Assembly (NCBI GenBank): GCA_007126465.1
Contig: SLBE01000108.1
Coordinates: 1-14,963 of the forward strand
Origin: Syntrophomonadaceae bacterium
GTDB taxonomy: Bacteria > Bacillota > Dethiobacteria > DTU022
Direction of reading: 5' to 3'
DNA: 14,963 nt
Shown here: positions 1-6,948 of the stretch, one piece after another
Layout: each line of letters starts with the position of its first letter
Numbering within the stretch: the stretch's first letter is position 1
Translations under genes and position numbers: made by a program
The notes under the pieces: model-generated
Told to the model about the DNA's origin: nothing
Database searches by the model: none
What the model saw: the letters and a program-made list of their open reading frames with translations, nothing else

Positions 1-890
1 TCGGTGGGGGGATCCCCCTGATTCGCCCATTAAAACAAAGCCTGGTATCTGACCGGATCCATCGCCTTATCGGTATTGTTAACGGGACTACCAATTATAT
101 CTTCACCCGGATGTTCCAGGACCAAATGAGCTTAGATGAAGCTTTAGCTGAAGCACAAAAACTTGGGTTTGCCGAATCCGATCCTTCCAGTGACCTTGAA
201 GGACGTGATGCAGCTTATAAACTGATCATTTTAAGCGGCCTGGCTTTCGGTAATAGCATCGACCCCGATCAGGTTTATGTTGAAGGTATAAAAGGGGTTA
301 CATATCAGGATATTGCTTATGCAAAAGAAATCGGTTATACTGTGAAACTTCTTGCTATTGGCGAAAAGCTGCCCGAAGGGCTTGCTTTGAGAGTACACCC
401 AACCCTTGTTCCCGATAATCATCCCCTGGCATCGGTTTTAAATGAATTCAATGCTATTTATATTGAAGGAGACGCTGTTGGGGAAGTAATGTTTTATGGT
501 CCGGGTGCCGGCGCCAGGCCAACAGCAACAGCAGTTCTGGCCGATGTTGCCGAAGCTGCCCGTAGTATAGGTTTCCAGTGCGTTGACAGGATCATTGAAA
601 AAACATACAGCAAAACTTCGTTTGTGCCAATCGATGATTTAATGACCAGTTTTTACCTTCGCTTTCTTGCCGATGACAGGCCCGGAGTTTTTGCTTCCCT
701 GGCCGAAGCTTTTGGTGACGAAGAGGTCAGCCTGGATATGGTTATTCAGAAACGTCGTTATGGCAATACTGCGGAAATTGTCCTGGTAACCCATGATGTT
801 AAAGAAAAAGCTTTTCAACAAGCCCTGGCCAGGGTGCTCGAAATACCGGAAATTAAACCAAACCCCAGTGTAATTCGATTGCTGGGCTGA
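1..890 (+). CDS. hom: Homoserine dehydrogenase, 5' end outside window
   Basis: NAD(P)-dependent reduction of aspartate semialdehyde to homoserine, the branch point to threonine and methionine, in the cytosol. The reading frame is open from base 3 and shows 295 residues of a family usually about 430 long, so the N-terminal nucleotide-binding domain is mostly missing. The visible part opens with GGGIPLIRPLK and then GIVNGTTNYIFT, the family's conserved substrate-domain signatures. The ATG at 111 is internal, not the start. From about base 645 the frame encodes a C-terminal ACT domain (YLRFLADDRPGVFASLAEAF, then a valine- and isoleucine-rich strand ending in LVTHDV), which in this family usually mediates feedback regulation by threonine. 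The gene ends with TGA at 888-890. No terminator follows; alr begins about 100 nt downstream on the same strand. No thrB or thrC is seen downstream. Identification is secure. Confidence 0.96.
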   Translation, partial: GGGIPLIRPLKQSLVSDRIHRLIGIVNGTTNYIFTRMFQDQMSLDEALAEAQKLGFAESDPSSDLEGRDAAYKLIILSGLAFGNSIDPDQVYVEGIKGVTYQDIAYAKEIGYTVKLLAIGEKLPEGLALRVHPTLVPDNHPLASVLNEFNAIYIEGDAVGEVMFYGPGAGARPTATAVLADVAEAARSIGFQCVDRIIEKTYSKTSFVPIDDLMTSFYLRFLADDRPGVFASLAEAFGDEEVSLDMVIQKRRYGNTAEIVLVTHDVKEKAFQQALARVLEIPEIKPNPSVIRLLG

Positions 891-900
891 ATCTAAACCG

Positions 901-928
901 TTGTATTTCCATGCCTGCACTTTATACT
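901..928 (+). promoter_or_regulatory. Candidate sigma-A promoter for alr
   Basis: TTGTAT (901-906) and TATACT (923-928) are separated by 16 nt, giving four and five matches to the consensus hexamers. Transcription would begin near 935, leaving a leader of about 55 nt before alr. It lies in the hom-alr gap and overlaps the 5' arm of an inverted repeat. This is inferred from the sequence only. Confidence 0.4.
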
Positions 929-961
929 TGCTTTAGTTTCTTTCAGCAGGTTGTGCAGGTA
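912..961 (+). other. Inverted repeat between hom and alr
   Basis: TGCCTGCAC (912-920) can pair with GTGCAGGTA (953-961), giving nine pairs with one G-T wobble and a 32-nt loop. No T-run follows the 3' arm, so this is not a standard intrinsic terminator. The -10 of the candidate alr promoter lies inside the loop. It may be an mRNA structure at the end of the hom transcript or a protein site; its role is unknown. Confidence 0.35.
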
Positions 962-989
962 CAAATCGCTTAAGAATTGACAGGGTGAA

Positions 990-2183
990 ATGATGAAGTC
1001 AACACTATCAGTCCGTCCGGCCTGGGCCGAAATAAACCTTGATCACATTGCCCATAATATCGGGTTGTTCAGGAAGCAGATCGGCCCTGTCACGGGGGTT
1101 ATGGCCGTCGTTAAAGCGGATGGTTACGGGCATGGTGCAAGAAAGGTTGCCGAAACAGCGCTCCAGGCGGGAGCCTCGAGCCTGGCTGTTGCGTTTGTAG
1201 ACGAAGCAGTTGATTTACGGCAGGCAGGGATTAAAGCCCCGATCAACATTCTTGGTTATACCGATCCCTCTCTTTTCGCAAAGGTAATTCAATATAATTT
1301 AAGCCCGACAATATTTGGGCTGGATACCGCAGAGCAGTTCTCTGTCCAGGCCCGGCAGCACAATGTTGTGCTGCCGGTTCACATTAAAGTTGATACCGGA
1401 ATGGGGCGGGTAGGCTTGCTGCCGGAAGAAGCACTTGAAGTAATCACCAGGATTGCACTGCTGGATGGTTTGAAAATTGAAGGGCTTTTTACGCATCTGG
1501 CTGCTGCCGAGGAAAGTGACAAATCATATACTGCTGAGCAGCTTTTGCTTTTCAACAGGATCCTTGATGGCTGCCTGGAAAGGGGCATCCCATTTCCCCT
1601 GATTCATGCGGCTAACAGTGCTGCTGCCCTGAATCATCCTACGTCACGTTTTAATATTATAAGGCTGGGCCTTTCTATGTATGGGTATTATCCGGCTCCT
1701 GAAATGCAGGAAATTGAACCGAAGCTTAAACCTGCGCTTTCTTTTAAAAGCAGGGTCATTTTGGTAAAAAAAGTTCCTGCGGGGAGAGCTATCAGCTATG
1801 GTTGTACTTATCACACCAGCCGGGAAAGCCTGATTGCGACCATTCCGGTCGGATATGCCGATGGTTACAGCAGGCTGTTATCAAATAAAGGACAGGTTTT
1901 AATCCGGGGCTGCCGTGTTCCTGTAGTCGGAACTATCTGCATGGATCAGATGATGGTTGATGTAACAGATGTGCCGGGAGTGTGTCTTGGTGATGAAGTG
2001 GTCCTGTATGGCAGACAGGGTGGTGAAGAAATAAAGGTGGAAGAAGCTGCCGAACTGATTGGCACCATCAACTATGAGCTGCTTTGTGCTGTTAGCAAGA
2101 GAGTGCCACGCTATTATTTCAAAGACAACAAGTTATCCTCAATTTCCGATATCTTTGACCAGGAGTCCGTCTGTTCCGATTGA
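990..2183 (+). CDS. alr: Alanine racemase
   Basis: PLP-dependent interconversion of L- and D-alanine, supplying D-Ala for peptidoglycan. Fold-type III barrel residues are all visible: PLP lysine K42 in AVVKADGYGHG, K133 and R140 in HIKVDTGMGRVG, R225 in IIRLGLSMYG, and the second catalytic base Y270 in ISYGCTYH. The C-terminal beta domain carries VGTICMDQMMVDVTD. Length is 397 aa. ATG occurs at both 990 and 993; an AGGG-type Shine-Dalgarno at 982-985 spaces better to 993, so the first methionine may not be used. The family usually ends soon after the SKRVPRYY motif; here about 20 extra residues follow, encoded largely in the 45 bp that overlap the opposite-strand flavoprotein gene. Other PLP amino-acid racemases of this fold are possible, but the motifs match Alr well. 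Confidence 0.95.
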   Translation: MMKSTLSVRPAWAEINLDHIAHNIGLFRKQIGPVTGVMAVVKADGYGHGARKVAETALQAGASSLAVAFVDEAVDLRQAGIKAPINILGYTDPSLFAKVIQYNLSPTIFGLDTAEQFSVQARQHNVVLPVHIKVDTGMGRVGLLPEEALEVITRIALLDGLKIEGLFTHLAAAEESDKSYTAEQLLLFNRILDGCLERGIPFPLIHAANSAAALNHPTSRFNIIRLGLSMYGYYPAPEMQEIEPKLKPALSFKSRVILVKKVPAGRAISYGCTYHTSRESLIATIPVGYADGYSRLLSNKGQVLIRGCRVPVVGTICMDQMMVDVTDVPGVCLGDEVVLYGRQGGEEIKVEEAAELIGTINYELLCAVSKRVPRYYFKDNKLSSISDIFDQESVCSD

Positions 2184-3332
2184 AGATAAATCAAAAGTCT
2201 CGTTAAACCAGAGGGAATTACCCATCAAGGCTGCTATTTGAGATGGAAGAGTTGAAGGAGCCATGATTGAGCGGGCATGCAGTAATGCTGCACCAGGCAA
2301 AGTCTTGATAAATGCACGATAAAAATGTTTTCTGAATAGAGGGTTATATATTTCTGCCGCCGCAACCTGGCTATCGATCTTAGCCATGGATTTCAGAATT
2401 GCAGATATTGCCAGGTGAGCGCTTTTAAAAGAGTTATATAAGCCTTCTCCGGAAAATGGTTCTACCAGCCCCGCTGCATCTCCGATAACAATAGAATTAT
2501 ATTTAGCATTTTTCTTCAAGGGTCCCAGGAACGGCAGGGGCCAGGTATTTGGTTTTTCATCTTCCGGATTTGCCTCGAAATCTGAAGCAAACAGTTTTGG
2601 ATAAGCTTTTTTTAAGTGTTTCTTTCCAGTTATTCCTCCAACACCGTGATTAGTCCACTTCGGACCGCTAAAAGACCAGCCCATCCCACCCAGGAAGGGA
2701 AGGGGATAGAACTTGAGGGTTCCGGTTTCAGCAACAGGTGATTCCATGTTAATTACTTTCGATAAGCCCCATCCGTAAAAGCTGTGTTTGCCGGGCAACC
2801 CGACTTTGCCTGCATTATTGCTATTTACACCGTCGGCAACAATTAAATAGTTCGCAAAGATATTAACATCTTTATTCTTTGTTGATTTAAGTAGGTATAG
2901 ATCTTTATTATTACCATCAGGCTTGACTGTTTGCACCGATTCTACAGTTTCGTTTTCTTTTAATTTAACGCCGGTTCTAACAGCATATTCAGCTAGCAGT
3001 TGATCCAGCTTATCTCTTTTTAGCACAAGGCCCAGTCGGCTCTTGCTGTTATAAGTATTAGGGGTTCTATTTTTTATAACGCTGATTTGGTATACAGGCT
3101 CATATTGCAGGGAGAGCAGTTCAAGATCTTGCGGGAGTAAAGAAATTGCCCGGCCTGAAAGAAAACCGCCGCATATTTTGGTACGGGGGTGTTTCTTTTG
3201 TTCAAACATGATAACAGATAGACCTGCCCTGGCAGCAAGGGCAGCAGCAAGTGAGCCGGCAGGCCCGGCCCCGATTACTGCAAGGTCATAAACCTTATCT
3301 GTAGATTCTTTCCTGGCAAAATGCATGTACAT
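2139..3332 (-). CDS. Geranylgeranyl reductase family FAD-dependent oxidoreductase
   Basis: Flavoprotein of the PHBH-like geranylgeranyl reductase family, members of which reduce double bonds of isoprenoid chains on lipids, quinones or chlorophyll precursors. With the ATG at 3332 the protein has 397 aa. An N-terminal dinucleotide-binding motif GAGPAG lies at residues 21-26, followed by a glutamate-ending second strand (VIMFEQ), a CGGFLSG segment, a central GGMGWSFSG...HGVGG stretch matching the family's GYxWxFP region, and the FAD motif VIGDAAGLVEPFSGEG near 282-297. GGAG at 3345-3348 is 12 nt before ATG 3332; an in-frame TTG at 3350 would itself overlap that ribosome binding site and is less likely. 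It is the only minus-strand gene in the window and looks more AT-rich than its neighbours. The substrate is unknown; other PHBH-fold oxidoreductases cannot be excluded. Confidence 0.85.
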   Translation of the reverse strand: MYMHFARKESTDKVYDLAVIGAGPAGSLAAALAARAGLSVIMFEQKKHPRTKICGGFLSGRAISLLPQDLELLSLQYEPVYQISVIKNRTPNTYNSKSRLGLVLKRDKLDQLLAEYAVRTGVKLKENETVESVQTVKPDGNNKDLYLLKSTKNKDVNIFANYLIVADGVNSNNAGKVGLPGKHSFYGWGLSKVINMESPVAETGTLKFYPLPFLGGMGWSFSGPKWTNHGVGGITGKKHLKKAYPKLFASDFEANPEDEKPNTWPLPFLGPLKKNAKYNSIVIGDAAGLVEPFSGEGLYNSFKSAHLAISAILKSMAKIDSQVAAAEIYNPLFRKHFYRAFIKTLPGAALLHARSIMAPSTLPSQIAALMGNSLWFNETFDLSSIGTDGLLVKDIGN

Positions 3333-3397
3333 TAAGTTGTAACTCTCCAAAGTTCATGGCTACACATGAGATATAGCTGCACGGACTAAACAGCTAC

Positions 3398-3406
3398 ATT
3401 ATAACA
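3398..3406 (-). promoter_or_regulatory. Extended -10 promoter for the flavoprotein gene
   Basis: Read on the minus strand, TGT immediately precedes TATAAT (TATAAT at 3403-3398), an extended -10 element. No good -35 hexamer stands 16-18 nt upstream. Transcription would start near 3391, about 60 nt before the ATG at 3332. Just upstream, ACAACA (3409-3414) and TGTTGT (3425-3430) form an inverted repeat with a 10-nt spacer that could be an operator. Confidence 0.5.
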
Positions 3407-3482
3407 CAACAACAATGGCTTAACTGTTGTCATTGGCCAGCCTGTTTAAAAAACCGAAGCGAGTATAAATTGTTTTATTTCC

Positions 3483-3511
3483 TTGACTGAATAGGTCAGA
3501 TGCATTAAAAT
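3483..3511 (+). promoter_or_regulatory. Sigma-A-type promoter for the gatCAB-purA leader
   Basis: TTGACT (3483-3488) and TAAAAT (3506-3511) are separated by exactly 17 nt, five of six matches to each consensus hexamer. Transcription would begin near 3518. It is the only strong plus-strand promoter seen between alr and gatC, and no promoter is visible after the terminator at 3624, so operon transcription probably starts here. Confidence 0.65.
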
Positions 3512-3517
3512 ATTTTT

Positions 3518-3665
3518 GTGATATCAATGCAATATATAAGAGATAAAAATATCAGTCAGCGGTGTAAAACAGGGATAACCAGAAAATTCCTGCCATATCA
3601 GCTAGGTCCAAAATAATTAGCAAAAACCGGCTCCTCTGAGCCGGTTTATTATTTTTTCGTTTTTT
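3518..3665 (+). ncRNA. Putative structured leader RNA of gatCAB-purA, unclassified
   Basis: About 140 nt lie between the predicted start near 3518 and the end of the terminator's T-tract. Possible local pairings include TGATAT (3519-3524) with ATATCA (3549-3554), CAGG (3570-3573) with CCTG (3589-3592), and GCTA (3601-3604) with TAGC (3618-3621). The arrangement promoter, short leader, terminator, coding region is that of an attenuator. I see no T-box signature (no TGGNACCGCG antiterminator element) and no riboswitch I recognise, nor any short leader peptide with a run of one amino acid. It could also be an independent small RNA with readthrough. The class is unknown. Confidence 0.4.
3624..3665 (+). 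terminator. Rho-independent terminator just upstream of gatC
   Basis: AAACCGGCTC (3624-3633) and GAGCCGGTTT (3638-3647) form a perfect 10-bp stem with a CTCT loop, followed by a T-rich tract containing two runs of six T or more (to 3665). It ends only about 20 nt before the gatC start, with no promoter in between, so it must be read through for gatCAB expression from the upstream promoter. On the minus strand the same stem is followed by TTTTT, so it could also act weakly against antisense transcripts. Confidence 0.9.
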
Positions 3666-3669
3666 ACAG

Positions 3670-3675
3670 AGGAGG
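3670..3675 (+). promoter_or_regulatory. Shine-Dalgarno of gatC, decides the start
   Basis: AGGAGG at 3670-3675 lies 11 nt before ATG 3687 but only 2 nt before the in-frame TTG at 3678, so ATG 3687 is the likely start. The surrounding CAGAGGAG (3667-3674) is exactly complementary to CTCCTCTG (3631-3638) in the terminator hairpin. Confidence 0.75.
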
Positions 3676-3686
3676 AATTGGGATTA

Positions 3687-4010
3687 ATGTCCATTGATTT
3701 TAGTAAAGAAGTAGACTATGTTGCCCGCCTGGCCCGCCTTAAGCTTAAACCCGAAGAAAAAGAAATTATGGCCGGGCAGCTGAGTGATATCCTTGATACT
3801 GCTCGTAAAGTCCAGGAAATTGATACAACCGGGGTTGAGCCAACTTCACATGTAATAGATTTGCCGACAGTGCTGCGTGATGATGAAACCGGATCATCTT
3901 TAACCTTAAGCCGGGTTTTGCAAAATGCTCCGAGACGTCAGCAGGATTATTTTAAAGTTCCAAGTATTACAGCTAAAGATAACGGAATTAATGCGGGAGA
4001 AGAGGCATAA
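3687..4010 (+). CDS. gatC: Asp/Glu-tRNA amidotransferase subunit C
   Basis: Small subunit of the heterotrimeric GatCAB enzyme, which converts Glu-tRNA(Gln) and/or Asp-tRNA(Asn) to the correct amidated forms in the cytosol; GatC wraps around and stabilises GatA. The 107-aa protein shows the family N-terminus (VDYVARLARLKLKPEE), the middle segment with the TTGVEPTSH turn, and LRDDE followed by a C-terminal part with NAPRRQQDYFKVP. It is slightly longer than the usual 95-100 aa because of a tail after VPSI. The start at 3687 is set by the Shine-Dalgarno spacing; an upstream in-frame TTG is too close to it. gatA begins 2 nt after the stop codon. It is the first gene of gatCAB-purA and lies directly behind a terminator, so it is probably subject to attenuation. 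Confidence 0.95.
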   Translation: MSIDFSKEVDYVARLARLKLKPEEKEIMAGQLSDILDTARKVQEIDTTGVEPTSHVIDLPTVLRDDETGSSLTLSRVLQNAPRRQQDYFKVPSITAKDNGINAGEEA

Positions 4011-4011
4011 A

Positions 4012-5493
4012 ATGAAATTATTTCAAAAAAATGCTGCAGAATTAAGTAATATGCTTCAGAAAAATGAAGTAAGTGCTGTTGACGTGGTACAAAGCTTTCT
4101 TGATCGGATAGAGCTGCTTGAGCCTCATTTAAAAGCATTTATAACTCATACTCCTGCGATGGCTCTTCAGACTGCAAGTGAGGTCGACAGCCGTCGCAAT
4201 AATGGAGAAAAACTTCATCCCCTGGCTGGAGTGCCGGTAGCCATAAAAGACAATATCAGCACCCAGGGTTTAAGGACCACCTGTGCCTCACATATTCTTG
4301 AAAGTTACATTCCACCTTATGACGCATCTGTAATTACTGCCTTAAAAAGGGCAGGTTTGCCAGTACTTGGTAAGACTAATATGGATGAATTTGCGATGGG
4401 TTCGTCAACAGAAAACTCGGCCTTTTATCCGACCCGTAATCCCTGGAATCTTGATAAAGTTCCCGGTGGCTCCAGTGGAGGGTCGGCTGTGGCAGTTTCA
4501 GCGGGGATGGCTCCGTTGGCCCTGGGCTCGGATACCGGTGGCTCTATCCGTCAACCTGCGTCCCTTTGCGGACTGACCGGTTTGCGCCCCACCTACGGTC
4601 GTGTATCGCGCTATGGTTTAATCGCTTTTGCCTCATCCCTTGATCAAATCGGGCCTTTGACAACTACGGCCAGGGATAACGCTTTATTGTTGAATCTTAT
4701 TTCCGGCTATGATCCTTTAGACTCTACTGCTTTGCCCGGAGAAGTTCCTGACTTTACCGAAGACCTTGGCCGGGGCATCAAAAATTTAAAAGTCGGGGTA
4801 ATCCGTCAAAACGTTTCTGAGGGGTTTGATCCTGAAGTAACGGCAGCCGTTTTAAAAGCGGTCAGCTTATTAAGAGATCATGGCGCTGAAGTGGATGAAG
4901 TATCCCTGCCTCTGACCGATCACGGGCTTAGCGCATATTATTTAATTGCTCCCTCCGAAGCCAGCTCCAACCTTGGCCGCTATGACGGTGTTCGTTACGG
5001 TTACAATGCCGGGGGAGACAGCATAGATGAAATGTTTAGTACTACGCGAGGCAGAGGTTTCGGCCCTGAAGTAAAGAGGAGAATTATGATTGGTACTTAT
5101 GCCCTTAGCGCCGGGTATTATGATGCCTATTACCTGCAGGCTATGAAGGTCAGAACAATGATTCGCCGTGACTATGACGCAGCTTTCAAGCGATTTGATA
5201 TTCTAATCGGGGCAACCACACCAACCCCTGCCTTTAATATCGGGGAAAAAACTGACGATCCGCTACAAATGTATCTTTCTGATATATGTAACATTACTGA
5301 TTCCCTGGCCGGAGTGCCGTCCCTGTCCATACCATGTGGAATAAGCTCTGAAGGGCTGCCGTTGGGGATGCAGATTACTGGATCTTATTTTAATGAAGCC
5401 CTGCTGCTAAGGGTGGCTTCCTTTTTGGAAGAAGCAGGGGAATCATTACCTATGCGTCCGAAAGTAAAGCTTCCCGAAGGAGGCGAAGTTTAG
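4012..5493 (+). CDS. gatA: Asp/Glu-tRNA amidotransferase subunit A (glutaminase)
   Basis: Amidase-signature subunit of GatCAB that hydrolyses glutamine and passes ammonia to GatB. The protein is 493 aa, close to the family length. The Ser-cis-Ser-Lys triad is intact and falls at the usual numbering: K79 (VPVAIKDN), S154 (GGSSGGSA) and S178 (GSDTGGSIRQPAS). The C-terminal part contains the conserved tRNA-amidase stretch SLSIPCG and the GLPLGMQITG motif. The frame is open upstream into gatC, but the ATG at 4012 has an AGAGG ribosome binding site six nt away and matches the family N-terminus, so it is the start. gatB follows after a single base. Nothing is unusual in the protein. Confidence 0.97.
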   Translation: MKLFQKNAAELSNMLQKNEVSAVDVVQSFLDRIELLEPHLKAFITHTPAMALQTASEVDSRRNNGEKLHPLAGVPVAIKDNISTQGLRTTCASHILESYIPPYDASVITALKRAGLPVLGKTNMDEFAMGSSTENSAFYPTRNPWNLDKVPGGSSGGSAVAVSAGMAPLALGSDTGGSIRQPASLCGLTGLRPTYGRVSRYGLIAFASSLDQIGPLTTTARDNALLLNLISGYDPLDSTALPGEVPDFTEDLGRGIKNLKVGVIRQNVSEGFDPEVTAAVLKAVSLLRDHGAEVDEVSLPLTDHGLSAYYLIAPSEASSNLGRYDGVRYGYNAGGDSIDEMFSTTRGRGFGPEVKRRIMIGTYALSAGYYDAYYLQAMKVRTMIRRDYDAAFKRFDILIGATTPTPAFNIGEKTDDPLQMYLSDICNITDSLAGVPSLSIPCGISSEGLPLGMQITGSYFNEALLLRVASFLEEAGESLPMRPKVKLPEGGEV

Positions 5494-5494
5494 G

Positions 5495-6937
5495 ATGAAT
5501 AAATATGAAGTTGTTATCGGCCTGGAAATACATCTTGAGCTGAAGACCAGATCTAAACTATTTTGCAGCTGCAGCACAACTTTTGGGCAGGAGCCCAATA
5601 CAAACTGCTGCCCCGTCTGCCTGGGGCTGCCGGGCAGCCTGCCGGTCTTTAATCGCAGGGCTATTGAGCTGGCTGTTACGGCAGCTCTTGCTTTAAACAG
5701 TAAAGTCCAGCTTCGCAGCCGTTTTGACCGTAAAAATTACTTTTATCCTGACCTGCCCAAGGCTTACCAGGTGTCGCAATATGATCAGCCGCTGGCCAGG
5801 GGCGGATTTATGGAAATTGAGTCAGGTGAAAGTGAACGTATCATTAACCTGGAAAGAGTTCACCTGGAAGAAGAGGCAGGCAAACTGGTCCATGCCGGCA
5901 ATTCGATCATGGGATCTGCCTATTCACTTGTTGATTATAACCGGGCCGGGATTCCCCTGCTTGAAATAGTTACAGCCCCCGATATTAAGTCAGGTCAGGA
6001 AGCTCGCGCTTTTTTGGAAGATCTTCGCTCTATACTGCTTTATTCAGGTGCTTCTGACTGTAAAATGGAAGAAGGTTCCCTCCGTTGTGATGCCAACATA
6101 TCCCTTCGTCCTCAAGGTTCAGAAAAGCTGGGGACCAAGGCAGAAGTTAAAAACATGAATTCCTTCCGATCAGTAGAACTGGCCCTTAACTATGAAGCAG
6201 AAAGGCAGGCCGAAGTTCTATCTGCCGGAGGGACTATTACCCAGGAAACATGTCACTGGGACGAGGAAGCGAAAAAGACTATTCCACTGCGCAGCAAAGA
6301 GGGCTCATCAGATTACCGTTACTTCCCGGAACCTGATTTGTTACCGCTGGTTCTTGAACCAGCTTTTATAGATAATATTTATGCTTCATTGCCCGAACTG
6401 CCGGCAGTGCGCCGGAAAAGACTTAAAGAAAAATATGACCTAAGCGCAGCAACGGCAGCGCAATTTACAGTTAACAGGGCACTTGGCGATTTCTTTGAGA
6501 CGGCAGCACAGGACTATGATCGGTATAACAACCTTGCTAACTGGATCCAGGGAGATTTACAGTATCAACTAAGGGAAAGCGGTAAAGAGGCCGATGATCT
6601 TGATGCAAAAAAACTTATAGAGCTGCTTGAGCTTTTGGACCAAGGCGAAATCAACCGGCCAGTTGCTAAAGAACTTTTGACTGAAATGGTGAACAGCGGC
6701 AAGAGTCCCAAAAAACTGGTTAAAGAAAAAGGGCTGGGTCGCATTTCGGGTGATGAAAAATTACGGCCCCTGGTAGATCAGGTTATTTCAGAAAATCCTG
6801 ATGCTGTTGAAAACTACCTGAAAGGCAAGGATAAAGCGCTTGCATTCCTGGTCGGAAAGATAATGGCTATGACGAAAGGCAGGGCCGACCCGGCGGAACT
6901 AAATAAAATAATCAAAGAAAGAATCAGTAATAAATAG
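5495..6937 (+). CDS. gatB: Asp/Glu-tRNA amidotransferase subunit B
   Basis: tRNA-binding and transamidating subunit of GatCAB; it phosphorylates the misacylated tRNA and amidates it with ammonia channelled from GatA. Length is 480 aa, typical for the family. The opening VVIGLEIHLEL and the cradle motifs (FYPDLPKAYQVSQYD, LEEEAGKLVH, DYNRAGIPLLEIVT) are present. A zinc-site cysteine set is seen at C24, C26, C39 and C42, with an additional C38. The C-terminal 130 or so residues form the helical and YqeY-like tRNA-binding tail, ending in a lysine-rich helix. It starts 1 nt after the gatA stop and ends 11 nt before purA, so the four genes are almost certainly cotranscribed. Confidence 0.97.
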   Translation: MNKYEVVIGLEIHLELKTRSKLFCSCSTTFGQEPNTNCCPVCLGLPGSLPVFNRRAIELAVTAALALNSKVQLRSRFDRKNYFYPDLPKAYQVSQYDQPLARGGFMEIESGESERIINLERVHLEEEAGKLVHAGNSIMGSAYSLVDYNRAGIPLLEIVTAPDIKSGQEARAFLEDLRSILLYSGASDCKMEEGSLRCDANISLRPQGSEKLGTKAEVKNMNSFRSVELALNYEAERQAEVLSAGGTITQETCHWDEEAKKTIPLRSKEGSSDYRYFPEPDLLPLVLEPAFIDNIYASLPELPAVRRKRLKEKYDLSAATAAQFTVNRALGDFFETAAQDYDRYNNLANWIQGDLQYQLRESGKEADDLDAKKLIELLELLDQGEINRPVAKELLTEMVNSGKSPKKLVKEKGLGRISGDEKLRPLVDQVISENPDAVENYLKGKDKALAFLVGKIMAMTKGRADPAELNKIIKERISNK

Positions 6938-6948
6938 GCGGTGTTTAA

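Noticed and set aside
639..920. Minus-strand open frame opposite the hom ACT domain
   Set aside because: It is antisense to a conserved domain and has no family resemblance.
977..982. Perfect TTGACA before alr as a -35 element
   Set aside because: It overlaps the alr ribosome binding site, and no -10 hexamer stands 16-18 nt downstream; a -10 there would fall inside the coding region.
3518..3665. T-box riboswitch in front of gatCAB
   Set aside because: The leader is too short, and the conserved antiterminator sequence and specifier-loop landmarks are missing.
3925..4011. Upstream N-terminal extension of GatA
   Set aside because: The extension lies inside gatC, does not resemble GatA, and ATG 4012 has a good ribosome binding site and places the catalytic residues at their usual numbers.
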